DNA from: Candidatus Jettenia caeni
Lineage (GTDB): Bacteria > Planctomycetota > Brocadiia > Brocadiales > Brocadiaceae
Length of the DNA stretch: 64,000 bases
NCBI GenBank assembly: GCA_000296795.1
Contig: BAFH01000004.1
Coordinates: 372,001 to 436,000 of the forward strand
Direction of reading: 5' to 3'
Both the position numbers and the translations under genes were made by a program. This document shows, one piece after another, positions 37,236 through 46,292 of the stretch (position 1 is its first letter; every line of letters starts with the position of its first letter). The notes under the pieces were generated by a model that was given only the letters and a program-made list of their open reading frames with translations, was not told the DNA's origin and did no database searches.

Positions 37236-38435
37236 ATGAGCAGGATATCTACTCATACTATAAAATATTATGATCTTCTCCAGAAAGAGGACCGGCTCGT
37301 CTCAGATCAAAGGGTAAGATTGCTAACAATTCAGGATGCCAAATGGTTTTCAACGTCAAGAGATGCATGGATACAAAAGGTACTATCCATTCACTTTGAT
37401 CCTGATAGTGGCTCACCATACTGGCTTCAAAAGGAAAAGATTTTAAAGATCAATGCACGAAAGGACATCTCTTCCCTGGAAGATTTACACCTATTAGGTC
37501 CTATGGAGGAAGAAGACCTTCGGCGATACCCACTTGAGTATTTTATTCCCAAAATTTACCAGAAGCATAAGGAAAAGCTCATACTGGGAGAAACAGCAGG
37601 AACAACAGGTCTCCCAAAAGTAACAGCATATTTAAGAGACGAGTTCTACATCACTTTTGTAGAGTGGTTCAGGTACATTGCAGTACATCGTGGATTCCCA
37701 AAAGGTCTTCATTGGTTATGGGTTGGACCCAGCGGCCCCCATATTATAGGCAAGGCAGTCGGTCCTGTAGCAAAAAGCATGGGGAGCATGGATCCATTTT
37801 CCATTGATATGGACCCGCGATGGGTAAAAAAACTGAAACCCGATTCCCTCGGATACAACAGATATCTTCATCATATTATTGAACAGGCATTGGACATATT
37901 GAAACGCCAGCATATCGGGGTAATCTATTCAACTCCTCCCCTGTTAATGGCTCTGGCTGAAGCGATGAAAATTGAACAAAGAATGGAGATACGCGGCATC
38001 CATTACGGCGGAGTTGCTCTCGGAGAAGAACAACTGAGAAAGCTTAGGAATGAACTTTTTCCCAATGCTGTCCATATCGCTGGTTATGGAAATACCCTGT
38101 TTGGTCTGTGTATGGAAATTGCAGAATCTCCGCATGGCAATCTGGATTATTACCCACCAGGGCCTCGTATGATTCTCCAGGTTGTTTCAGCGAAAAATGG
38201 CATGCAGCCTGATAAACAGCGTCTTACTCAAGTTGTTGAATACGGAGAAAAGGGACAAGTAGTATGCCATCGGTTTGACGAGTCCTTTTTTATCCCTAAT
38301 ATGTTTGAAAGGGACGAAGCCGTTCGAATTGCGCCTACAAAAAATGCTCAATCTCTCGGTATTTATCAGGATGGTGTTAGAAATCCGTCATTATTACATG
38401 GATTAGAGGCAAACGTGAAGACAGGAGTTTATTAA
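37236..38435 (+). CDS. Acyl-activating adenylate-forming enzyme (PaaK/LuxE-like)
   Basis: The 399-aa protein has the adenylate-forming signature GETAGTTGLPK, a YxGYGNT-like segment (IAGYGNTLFGLC), and a C-terminal half with VVEYGEKGQVV. Its length and N-terminus (YWLQKEKI) are closer to phenylacetate-CoA ligase and LuxE acyl-protein synthetase than to long acyl-CoA synthetases. It would activate a carboxylic acid for the reductase at the head of the cassette, the pairing used by LuxE/LuxC. A 5' gap of 86 nt follows the exporter gene. Confidence 0.8.
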   Translation: MSRISTHTIKYYDLLQKEDRLVSDQRVRLLTIQDAKWFSTSRDAWIQKVLSIHFDPDSGSPYWLQKEKILKINARKDISSLEDLHLLGPMEEEDLRRYPLEYFIPKIYQKHKEKLILGETAGTTGLPKVTAYLRDEFYITFVEWFRYIAVHRGFPKGLHWLWVGPSGPHIIGKAVGPVAKSMGSMDPFSIDMDPRWVKKLKPDSLGYNRYLHHIIEQALDILKRQHIGVIYSTPPLLMALAEAMKIEQRMEIRGIHYGGVALGEEQLRKLRNELFPNAVHIAGYGNTLFGLCMEIAESPHGNLDYYPPGPRMILQVVSAKNGMQPDKQRLTQVVEYGEKGQVVCHRFDESFFIPNMFERDEAVRIAPTKNAQSLGIYQDGVRNPSLLHGLEANVKTGVY

Positions 38436-38470
38436 AAATACGATGTAAAACCGGCAGAAGGAGAGAATCT

Positions 38471-38741
38471 TATATGCATCAAGCTAAAATGTGCAAACGG
38501 TGAAGAATAACAAACTACCCGTAATCCCCCTTAGTCCCCCTTTAGAAAAGGGGGAAATCCAAACCCCCTTGATTCCCTTTAAAAAGAGGGAGATGGTGAA
38601 TGTTTTAAAAGAAGGGGAAATGTGTGAGTGATTGAGGAAAGGGGGAAATATATGGGTGTTTTAGAAAAGAGGGAAATTCCTCGTTCCCCCTTTTCTAAAC
38701 TTATCCTTCTTTCTCCACTTTTCTAAAGGGGGGTTAGGGGC
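38471..38741. repeat. About 270-bp dispersed repeat, copy of 10846-11052
   Basis: It starts CAAGCTAAAATGTGCAAACG, has repeated CCCCCTTT / AAAGGGGG blocks and GGGTGTTTTAGAAAAG-type spacers, and ends CTAAACTTATCCTTCTTTC followed by AAAGGGGGGTTAGGGG. It aligns to 10846-11052 along most of its length, with extra blocks in the middle. Confidence 0.7.
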
Positions 38742-38755
38742 ATATGCATCAAGCT

Positions 38756-38945
38756 AAGCGCTGGTAGCTTGCTATCTTGCTCCCAAACTCTGTTTGGGAG
38801 CGCGCGTGTCCGAGAAACTCTGTTTCTCGAATCAAGAAGTATCTGGTCGTATGGTTCCTCAAAACTATAGATTCTCGAAACGGAGTTTCCAAGCAATTAC
38901 GTTCCCAAACAGAGTTTGGGAGCAAGCTACTAACGAGCTACGAGA
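38756..38945. repeat. Nested palindromic element with AAACTCTGTTT cores
   Basis: The outer arms TAGCTTGCT / AGCAAGCTA enclose CTCCCAAACTCTGTTTGGGAG, CGAGAAACTCTGTTTCTCG, a half-site CTCGAAACGGAGTTTCC and TCCCAAACAGAGTTTGGGA. The core AAACTC-GTTT is shared with 10711-10809, while each flank changes on both sides together and so keeps base pairing. Confidence 0.75.
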
Positions 38946-38977
38946 ACCAATATAGGCCCAAAGGGCTGGAAGTCTAT

Positions 38978-39102
38978 TTTTTTATGGAATAATATTCTTA
39001 ACTTGATGCATATAGGGGCGAATCTTGTGTTCACCCTGATCGTGAGAAAACGCACAGGTCTTGAATTTACACAAAGGGTGGGCGAACACAAGGTTCGCCC
39101 CT
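38978..39102. repeat. Repeat with ATTCTTAACTTGATGCATAT and a GGGGCGAA / TTCGCCCC palindrome
   Basis: ATGGAATAATATTCTTAAC plus TTGATGCATATA matches 972-1003. It joins a long palindrome with arms AGGGGCGAATCTTGTGTTC and GAACACAAGGTTCGCCCCT. A fragment GGATTCGCCCCTACC lies near 48189. The whole gap 38436-39155 is repeat sequence with no gene. Confidence 0.7.
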
Positions 39103-39155
39103 ACTATGATCCAGCAGTATTTTGAGTAACTACCTTATTATTGAGAGAGGATATT

Positions 39156-41381
39156 ATGAAATTATCTGAAACAGCTATCGAACTACTTGCGCCGGCTGGC
39201 CGCTGGGAGACATTAACAGCGGTGATAGAGGCTGGCGCTGATGCAGTATATATTGGTGGTAAACGCTTTAATATGCGGCTTCACAGGTCAGATTTCAATT
39301 TTAGTAATGAGCAGATCACAGAGGCTGTGCAATTCGCACATAAGAGGAAAGTAAAACTGTATATTACGGTAAACAATTTGCTTGACAATGATGAACTGGG
39401 TGAGATCACACATTTCCTTACCTTTTTACGTGAAATTCAAGTTGATGCTATTATAGTTCAGGATCTGGGGATTTTACATCTCATGCGACAAACGGGAATT
39501 CACATACCCATCCATATCAGTACGATGATGAACATTCATAATATTGAATCTGCATTTACCCTACAGGAATTGGGGGTAAAACGTATCGTTACCTCCCGGG
39601 ATATCTCCCTGTCGCAGGTAAAAGAAATACAGGAAAAAACAGGCATTGAGGTTGAGTATTTTGTACATGGAGATCTTTGTGTTTGCCAAAGTGGACAGTG
39701 CTATGCAAGCGGCGTGCTATTTGGTAAAAGCGCCAACCGGGGTGAATGTATGAAACCATGCCGATGGAATTATACCCTTGTGGAAAGCGTCTCGGGACAG
39801 CCAATAGGAGACCTCCCTTCAGGATATTTATTGGCAATGAAAGATATGTGTCTCCTGAGGCATATTCCAGACCTTATCCATGCAGGGATCTGCTCCTTTA
39901 AAATCGAGGGACGAATGAGGCATGCCGATTTTCTCAGAACAGTAGTGAGTATCTATCGTAAGGCAATAGATGCTTATCTTGATAGCCCCGCTACGTATTA
40001 TATGAATTCTGCAGAGTATGAGCAATTGTATAACCATCGGGTGCGTGAATTCACAACCTCCATAGCATTTACCCCTGCATCAGCTTCCATTATTGATTTT
40101 TCGGGTAATCGTGAACCTCTCTTTTTAAGCCGTGCAGCAAAAGAAACGTCGCTTACAAAAGAAGACATCTACAACAATCCCTTTGAGGACCTCTTCACGG
40201 TTCCATGGCTACAAAGAATGCAGGAGATTCCTCCATCTAGTCCCTTCCATAAGGAAAGGAATTGCGATCTCTCCTCCCTTGTTGACAGAGATAGTAGTTC
40301 CCCTACCCTTGATGGAAGGGATAGAGGAGAGGAAGAAAACCCTTCGATACCCTCTTTAGGGGAAAACCTCTGTGTTCATCCTTCTGTAACGCCACCCGTT
40401 CTCCATACTTCTGTTACAAAATATACAGAGTCGTTACACCCTTTATTATCGGTAAAAGTGAGTTCATTAAGCGCACTCAGAACAGCGCTGGAGCAAGGCG
40501 CAGACCGCATATATATCAGCGGTGAGGTATCACCCTTGAGAAAACAGTTCTGGACAAAATCATCCTACCGGGAAGCATGTAAAAGAGTCCACGATACCGG
40601 TAAAACTATCGGAATAGGTACGCCGCGGATAACAACAGCCCTTGAAATGGATAATATGGAATGGTTATTCGAACAGGCCTCCCTATCAGGTATTGATTAC
40701 ATCCTGGTTCATAATCTGGGTACCATGCGCCTGGCTATGAAATTTAATGTAAAAGTCCTTGCGGATTATTCTCTGAACATTCTCAATATACAGGCGGTAA
40801 ACCTTTTAGAGGATCTTGGCGCCTTAGGAATTACCGCGTCTCCGGAATGCTCTTATAAATATTTAAGACAGTTATCTCATGAAATATCTCTGCCTGTGGA
40901 ATGTATCGTACATGGACCTGTTTCCAGCATGGTACTTGAACACTGCATCCCTGCCATGGTAACTTCTAAATCGCATAAAAAAGACCATTGCAGACAGGTA
41001 TGTCAATACATGGGATATGCCCTGAAAGATGAACGGGGAGAAATACGCCCAATCGAAATAGACCAATACTGCCGTAATCATCTCTTACTGGCAAGGGATA
41101 TCTGCGTATTACCTTATCTCCATACGTTTCTGCAAACCGGGATAAAAGCATTAAGAATTGAGGCGCAGTATTATGAAGACGGGTTTATAAAAACCCTGGT
41201 TGGCTTATACCATAAGTACTTGAATATAGCGCAAGAATATCCCTATCTCTCATTACCTATACAGGAAAGTGATTGGGATACATTAGCGAAAGAAAGTCCC
41301 CGGGGTCTTAATCTGGGTGGCTATACACAAGATATAACACATTCAAAAAGCACAGCAGGAATAATGAGAAGTATCAAATAG
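39156..41381 (+). CDS. Two-module peptidase U32 family protein
   Basis: U32 proteins are misnamed peptidases; several are prephenate-dependent hydroxylation enzymes for tRNA or 23S rRNA (TrhP, RlhA), usually with a Cys-ligated iron-sulfur cluster. The 741-aa protein has an N-terminal module (LLAPAGRWETLTAVIEAGADAVYIGG at about 10-36 in parts) with Cys-rich HGDLCVCQSGQCYASG and GECMKPCRWNY. A second module has VECIVHGPVSSM and HCRQVCQYMGYAL. The linker (about 360-430) is low-complexity and reads through a dispersed repeat. The start ATG follows GAGAGG; a TTG at 39141 is in frame but poorer. Confidence 0.85.
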   Translation: MKLSETAIELLAPAGRWETLTAVIEAGADAVYIGGKRFNMRLHRSDFNFSNEQITEAVQFAHKRKVKLYITVNNLLDNDELGEITHFLTFLREIQVDAIIVQDLGILHLMRQTGIHIPIHISTMMNIHNIESAFTLQELGVKRIVTSRDISLSQVKEIQEKTGIEVEYFVHGDLCVCQSGQCYASGVLFGKSANRGECMKPCRWNYTLVESVSGQPIGDLPSGYLLAMKDMCLLRHIPDLIHAGICSFKIEGRMRHADFLRTVVSIYRKAIDAYLDSPATYYMNSAEYEQLYNHRVREFTTSIAFTPASASIIDFSGNREPLFLSRAAKETSLTKEDIYNNPFEDLFTVPWLQRMQEIPPSSPFHKERNCDLSSLVDRDSSSPTLDGRDRGEEENPSIPSLGENLCVHPSVTPPVLHTSVTKYTESLHPLLSVKVSSLSALRTALEQGADRIYISGEVSPLRKQFWTKSSYREACKRVHDTGKTIGIGTPRITTALEMDNMEWLFEQASLSGIDYILVHNLGTMRLAMKFNVKVLADYSLNILNIQAVNLLEDLGALGITASPECSYKYLRQLSHEISLPVECIVHGPVSSMVLEHCIPAMVTSKSHKKDHCRQVCQYMGYALKDERGEIRPIEIDQYCRNHLLLARDICVLPYLHTFLQTGIKALRIEAQYYEDGFIKTLVGLYHKYLNIAQEYPYLSLPIQESDWDTLAKESPRGLNLGGYTQDITHSKSTAGIMRSIK

Positions 41382-41387
41382 TCAAGA

Positions 41388-41455
41388 GTGCAGGGCGAGG
41401 CTTTCGCCTTGCAAAGGCGCAAACCTAAAGGTTTGCCCTACAGAATTGAAATTCC
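41388..41455. repeat. Dispersed repeat, variant of 6973-7070
   Basis: GGCGAGGCTTTCGCCTTGC and GCGCAAACCTAAAGGTTTGC palindromes are followed by CCTACAGAATTGAAATTCC. Compared with the copies at 7 kb and 11.5 kb the stems are changed on both sides together (ACCC/GGGT to AACC/GGTT), so pairing is preserved. Confidence 0.7.
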
Positions 41456-41487
41456 TACGTATATTAATAGTATAAGGAATTATCGTT

Positions 41488-42774
41488 ATGATAATAAACT
41501 ATATCGGGCCTGATGACATCATTCGGAAAAAACAGGAATATTTGATTCCCTGCGTCTATCACTTCTATAAAAAGCCCATGCAAATTGTCCGGGGCAAGAT
41601 GCAATATCTGTATGATCATACAGGTAAACAATATCTGGATTTTTATGGTGGGGTATCCGTGATGAATGCAGGTCACTGTAATCCAGAAATTATCGAAAAG
41701 ATATGTAGTCAAATTGGAACGCTTCAGCATACCACTACCATATATCTAACCCAACCTATTGTGGATCTGGCAGAAAAACTTTTTCAGATTACTCCACAGA
41801 CACTGAAACGTTCATTCTTTTGTGCCAGCGGGTCCGAGGCAAACGACGGAGCTACTCTCCTGGCTCAATTATATACGAAAAGGCATAAGTTCATTGCCGT
41901 TCAGCAGGGACTCCATGGACGCACAAGACTTACTATGAACCTTACCGGTATCCCGATGTGGCGAACAGACCCTTATCCCCTGAGCGATATTGTTCATATC
42001 CCTGCCGCATACTGTTACCGTTGCGCATTTGGGCTTACTTATCCCCGATGTGATTTAACATGCGCAAAGCATATTGGAGATATTATTAAAAACGATGACT
42101 TTGCTGCCTTTATTATCGAACCGATCCATGGCAACGGAGGCATTATTACTCCGCCACCGGAATATTTTCAGATAATTCGGGAAATCCTCGATAAACACAA
42201 CGTACTCCTTATAACGGACGAAGTGCAAACAGGGTTTGGCAGGACGGGAGAGATGTTTGCCATTGAGCACTGGGGTGTTATACCCGATATTATGACTATG
42301 GCCAAAGCACTAGCCAACGGCACTCCTATAGGCGCCTTTATCACAAATGATAGAATTGCTTCAGCATACACACGTCCCGGAGCATCTACAACAGGTGGCA
42401 ACCCCGTATCAGCAACCGCAGCGTTAGCAACTATCGATGTTGTTGAAAAATACCAGCTTGTGCAGAGAGCAAAAGAGTTGGGTGATTACTTCAAAGACAA
42501 ATTAAAAACAGTACAACAAAGTCACAACCTCATAGGAGATGTGCGCGGGAAAGGACTCATGTTAGGTATTGAACTTGTTAAAGAGGACAAAGTCCCTGCT
42601 GCAGAAGAAACAGATTATATCCTCGAAGAGTTAAAAGATCGTGGAATCCTTGCAGGAAAGACTGGTATATCGCGTAATGTGCTCACTTTTCAACCGCCTT
42701 TGATAATCACCCGCAATAATATAGATCAGGTAGTAGAAACATTGGATGAGGTATTGTCACATACACAAAAATAA
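41488..42774 (+). CDS. Class III (acetylornithine/AGXT2-like) aminotransferase
   Basis: The 428-aa PLP enzyme has the class III signatures: GSEANDGATLLA, DEVQTGFGRTG with the catalytic Asp, and the Schiff-base Lys273 in MAKALANGTPIG. It has an N-terminal FYGGVSVMNAGHCNP as in alanine-glyoxylate aminotransferase 2 and related omega-aminotransferases. Four Cys between residues 170 and 195 (CYRCAFGLTYPRCDLTC) are unusual and may bind a metal or a redox group. It ends 2 nt before a GTG that could start the cytochrome b gene; its link to the respiratory cluster is positional only. Confidence 0.9.
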   Translation: MIINYIGPDDIIRKKQEYLIPCVYHFYKKPMQIVRGKMQYLYDHTGKQYLDFYGGVSVMNAGHCNPEIIEKICSQIGTLQHTTTIYLTQPIVDLAEKLFQITPQTLKRSFFCASGSEANDGATLLAQLYTKRHKFIAVQQGLHGRTRLTMNLTGIPMWRTDPYPLSDIVHIPAAYCYRCAFGLTYPRCDLTCAKHIGDIIKNDDFAAFIIEPIHGNGGIITPPPEYFQIIREILDKHNVLLITDEVQTGFGRTGEMFAIEHWGVIPDIMTMAKALANGTPIGAFITNDRIASAYTRPGASTTGGNPVSATAALATIDVVEKYQLVQRAKELGDYFKDKLKTVQQSHNLIGDVRGKGLMLGIELVKEDKVPAAEETDYILEELKDRGILAGKTGISRNVLTFQPPLIITRNNIDQVVETLDEVLSHTQK

Positions 42775-42785
42775 AAGTGAAAATA

Positions 42786-43379
42786 ATGCTTCAAAAAGAC
42801 GTACTACATAATAAAGACCATACAGAAACCATTCATGAGATTGAAAACGAGAATTTTCTCAAGGAATTCATAGAAAGTAGTATCACCAGGCGGTTAATTC
42901 CTAAAGGTTTGAGCTGGTTTGGATGTATGGGCGGATTATCACTACTGGCATTTATAATTCAACTGGGAACCGGTATATTTCTTATGTTTTACTTTGTTCC
43001 CAGTACAAGAGAAGCGTTAGCCAGCATTCACTATGTAAGCCATAAGGTTTCTTATGGATGGCTTATCCAACGTACCCACGCTATAGGACCACATATTATG
43101 ATTGGAATGGTACTAAGCCATATGATCCGTATTCTCTTCAAAGGAATCTATCATCATCCGCGGGAGCTGCATTGGGTATCAGGGGCTTGCCTGCTTATCT
43201 TAACGTTACTTATGTATTACACAGGGAGTTTACTACCCGCCCACAATGACAAATATTCAACCATACATTTGACATACCTGTATGCTATACACGTCGCAGG
43301 TATTCCACTGGCTATGGTAGTATGTATGGGTATGCATTTCTTTATGATTCGCAAAACAGGTATTTATGAACCCCTGTAA
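42786..43379 (+). CDS. Cytochrome b6-type membrane cytochrome b (N-terminal half)
   Basis: The 197-aa protein has four membrane helices and both bis-His haem b pairs: His98 and His112 in helix B (THAIG...LSH) and His169 and His184 in helix D (AIHVAGIP...MHFFMIRKTGI). It has the 14- and 15-residue spacings of cytochrome b6, plus PRELHWVSG. Cys47 in WFGCMGG matches the Cys that binds the extra haem c of b6f-type complexes, so a third haem is likely. It is separate from subunit IV, as in b6f. A GTG at 42777 is an alternative start. No Rieske gene is in the window. Confidence 0.88.
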   Translation: MLQKDVLHNKDHTETIHEIENENFLKEFIESSITRRLIPKGLSWFGCMGGLSLLAFIIQLGTGIFLMFYFVPSTREALASIHYVSHKVSYGWLIQRTHAIGPHIMIGMVLSHMIRILFKGIYHHPRELHWVSGACLLILTLLMYYTGSLLPAHNDKYSTIHLTYLYAIHVAGIPLAMVVCMGMHFFMIRKTGIYEPL

Positions 43380-43421
43380 TAGGTAAAATGGAAAGCAAAA
43401 CCAGAGGTACTGAGATATAAA

Positions 43422-43871
43422 ATGAAAGACTATACAAAACACAAAAGACCTGAAATGCTCGAACCATTCTTCCCAAATGAGATATTCAGGCATATCATCG
43501 TCTCCTGCTTCTTCATTGTTATCGAATTAATCGCCGTTATCGTATTCCCATTGCCTGCTAACTTAGTAATCAAAAAGCCAGATCACATTCCCTGGTTTTT
43601 GTTACCCGTGTATAAACTAAACAAACTTATTCACCATGAGACCCTGTTCATTTCTCTCTTAATGCTCTTTGCATTGTTATTTATCTCATGGCCATTTCTT
43701 GTAAGCAGAAAAAGGCATACGGCATTACCTATTAACAAGGAACAGGATACCCGTATTCATCATGTTTGCTATACTAGAAGACACGTCAATTTATGGCAAA
43801 GTCCAATTCCATTTACCATTGTTATCGTTGTTATTATCTCGGTAGTTATGTTATGTTTTGTAAACCTGTGA
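43422..43871 (+). CDS. Cytochrome b subunit IV-like protein (C-terminal half of cytochrome b)
   Basis: The 149-aa protein has three membrane helices and aligns with PetD/subunit IV: FFPNEIFRHIIVSCFF, then KPDHIPWFLLPVYKLNKL, then SLLMLFALLFISWPFLV. The Qo-site motif normally read PEWY becomes IPWF, so the catalytic Glu is missing. Quinol oxidation by the usual bifurcating route is doubtful. Six to eight Arg/His/Lys residues precede the last helix. It overlaps the next gene by 19 nt, implying coupled translation. Confidence 0.75.
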   Translation: MKDYTKHKRPEMLEPFFPNEIFRHIIVSCFFIVIELIAVIVFPLPANLVIKKPDHIPWFLLPVYKLNKLIHHETLFISLLMLFALLFISWPFLVSRKRHTALPINKEQDTRIHHVCYTRRHVNLWQSPIPFTIVIVVIISVVMLCFVNL

Positions 43872-44836
43872 AATTACTCCCAAAACTTCTTCCCGTTTTC
43901 TTTTCAGCCGTAGGGCTTCTATCATCCGGCTGTGTTATCTATCCTGAATTAGTAGAAAAAGGGATGTATGCTCCGAAATCAGAACGGTGTGGAGATTGTC
44001 ATAAAGATATTTATAACGAATGGAAGAATTCTCCTCATGCCCGCAGTTTTACAAATGCCGAATTTAAGGAAGAGACGAACACCTATCAGTTTACTTTTTG
44101 TTTAGGATGCCATGTCCCGGAAACTATTTTTACGGATAAAAAAATTGAACCACGCAGCGAGAATCTGGCAGAAGGTGTGCATTGTAACAGTTGCCATTTG
44201 AATGATTGCAAATTAAGTGGCCCTACGCCTGCACATGGACCGCATCCCATACATGAGAAGAATCAATTCTTTAGAACAAGTGAGATGTGCGGGAAATGTC
44301 ATATAGGCACATTTCTGGCATGGCAGAAATCAGATACAATTGAAGAGAAAAAGACATGCCAGGATTGTCATATGCCCTCCATAAAACGGAAACTCATTCA
44401 GGATGATCCCTGGCAAAAGATATATCCGAAGAGAGAAGGAAAGCAACATCTGTTTTCATCACAAACCTTGTTCGATACACATAACACGTTATTAACCATG
44501 TCATTTATAAAGGTCATTCAATGCAATGGCAGGATTGAGGGTATCCTGGAATTAGAAAATACGGGTACCCCCCATGGCATACCTACAGGAGATTATGGAT
44601 ACAGAGAGGTTGTTCTAACAATAGAATTACAGGATGAAGCAGGCCGGGTCGAAGATTTAAAAAAGGAAAGTTTCTTTGTCGAAATGAAAACAGCTCTCCA
44701 ATACAGGGAAAAAAGATGCATCCCGTTTTATTTTCATTACGATGGCGATTCGTATGCAATTAAGGCCACGATACATCGAATATCCTTTCATAAGGATACG
44801 GATATTCTCCTGGCAGAGGTAAAATATACATCGTAA
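43853..44836 (+). CDS. Pentahaem c-type cytochrome, cytochrome c554-like lipoprotein
   Basis: The 327-aa protein has a signal sequence with a lipobox-like SSGC and five CxxCH motifs: CGDCH, CLGCH, CNSCH, CGKCH and CQDCH. The first lies in CGDCHKDIYNEWKNSPHARS, characteristic of the cytochrome c-552/554 family. A beta-rich C-terminal domain (HGIPTGDYGYREVVLTIEL) follows the haem region. The start at 43853 inside the preceding gene puts the signal peptide at the N-terminus. It should accept electrons from the cytochrome b module on the exported side of the membrane. Confidence 0.9.
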   Translation: MFCKPVKLLPKLLPVFFSAVGLLSSGCVIYPELVEKGMYAPKSERCGDCHKDIYNEWKNSPHARSFTNAEFKEETNTYQFTFCLGCHVPETIFTDKKIEPRSENLAEGVHCNSCHLNDCKLSGPTPAHGPHPIHEKNQFFRTSEMCGKCHIGTFLAWQKSDTIEEKKTCQDCHMPSIKRKLIQDDPWQKIYPKREGKQHLFSSQTLFDTHNTLLTMSFIKVIQCNGRIEGILELENTGTPHGIPTGDYGYREVVLTIELQDEAGRVEDLKKESFFVEMKTALQYREKRCIPFYFHYDGDSYAIKATIHRISFHKDTDILLAEVKYTS

Positions 44837-44844
44837 CATCAGGT

Positions 44845-46287
44845 ATGTTTAAAGAGGTAAAAGAATTAAATAAAAGAACTGCTGTCAGGCTTGCAATAGC
44901 TTCCCTTATAGCGATAGGGATACTTGGTATTACTTTGTTTATCACAGGAGCACAACCGAAGCGCTCACACTATTGTGCTAAATGCCATAATCATGTCTCG
45001 TTCAATAATGCGTGTAAAAAATCGTTACCGAAAGATATTGCCTGTATTGAATGCCATACCCATGAGAATAAAATTACGGCTGTACTAGCTCTGGAGATAA
45101 GAGATGAACATTGTACTGCAGAGCAGTGTCATCCCTTAAGCAAATTATCAGCACAATCAACCCAATACAAAAAACTGAAACCGTTTCAACATAAAACACA
45201 TCTTATAAAAGAAAGCAACGAAAACACCGGAAGTCTCAAACTAAGATGCACCTCATGCCATGCCGCTATGAGTGAAGAAAAACATTTTGAAATAGATACC
45301 AGTACGTGTAATATATGCCATTTTATTTCGCAATTTGCCACAGCACAATCCCGCTTTCTCACTTCTCCCTCATCTCAAGGAGAAAATGCATCAAAATCGT
45401 ATACGATGATAAATACCCGGCAACTCGTTCATACAGAGGAGGAGAAAAGATCTGTTTCCGAATGTACCTTATGCCACGATCATATAGAAAAAACTAAAGA
45501 GATATATGGAAAGATTTTTGAACATGAGGTGTATGAGAAAAACGAAAAAGTATCCTGCTCTGATTGCCATTTTAAAATCATACAAGGAGATGGAATCGTA
45601 GATAAAAACAACTGTTACCGGTGCCATGTAAAGATTTCTGATGCTTTGAATACTGTTTCAGAACTGCACGATATCCATATTGACCAGCATAAGACCGCTT
45701 GCACTTCATGTCATACTCCTATTACACACGGATGGCCTAAAACAAGGAATAAGGTTTATGGGGATAATAACCTGAAATCCATCGATTCAAACTATACGAT
45801 ACAGAATTTGATCATGACCGGCCTGGGTGGCATGGGTATTAAAGGTGAACCTGATCCTATGTATCTTGCAACATTGAATTGTTCTGCATGCCATAAGGAT
45901 GAAGAGTTCTATACAAATGTAGCATCAGAGATATGCAACAATTGCCATGACAAAGGATTTGATACAATAGTATCTGAACAAATGCAATTTGTAAAATTAA
46001 GGATACACGTGTTGAGAGCTTTATTGATACAGGTAAAGAGACATCATACTATTGATACAGATGCTATTGTGCGGCAAATTATACTCCGATTACACCCATT
46101 ACTTTCTTCTCTTATGTATCCTTACAAAGCAGAAAAGAATCTTTTCCCTTTTGATACCATAGTCCATGAGGCAGAAATAAATTATAATCTCATAAAAGAG
46201 GATGGCAGTTTCGGTGTCCATAACATTAAGCATGTAAAAGATCTTTTAGACTATAGCATTGCAAATTTAAAACAAATCGTAAAATAA
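44845..46287 (+). CDS. Decahaem (or 11-haem) c-type cytochrome with membrane anchor
   Basis: The 480-aa protein has one N-terminal helix (about 12-34), probably a NapC/NrfH-like anchor. It has ten CxxCH sites: CAKCH, CIECH, CTSCH, CNICH, CTLCH, CSDCH, CYRCH, CTSCH, CSACH and CNNCH. An extra CTAEQCH (CX4CH) could carry an eleventh haem, which would require an unusual attachment. The last 130 residues are helical without haem sites. It starts 8 nt after the pentahaem gene, so it is in the same operon. A short Ser/Gly/Asn segment near residue 175 looks inserted. Confidence 0.9.
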   Translation: MFKEVKELNKRTAVRLAIASLIAIGILGITLFITGAQPKRSHYCAKCHNHVSFNNACKKSLPKDIACIECHTHENKITAVLALEIRDEHCTAEQCHPLSKLSAQSTQYKKLKPFQHKTHLIKESNENTGSLKLRCTSCHAAMSEEKHFEIDTSTCNICHFISQFATAQSRFLTSPSSQGENASKSYTMINTRQLVHTEEEKRSVSECTLCHDHIEKTKEIYGKIFEHEVYEKNEKVSCSDCHFKIIQGDGIVDKNNCYRCHVKISDALNTVSELHDIHIDQHKTACTSCHTPITHGWPKTRNKVYGDNNLKSIDSNYTIQNLIMTGLGGMGIKGEPDPMYLATLNCSACHKDEEFYTNVASEICNNCHDKGFDTIVSEQMQFVKLRIHVLRALLIQVKRHHTIDTDAIVRQIILRLHPLLSSLMYPYKAEKNLFPFDTIVHEAEINYNLIKEDGSFGVHNIKHVKDLLDYSIANLKQIVK

Positions 46288-46292
46288 ACCCT

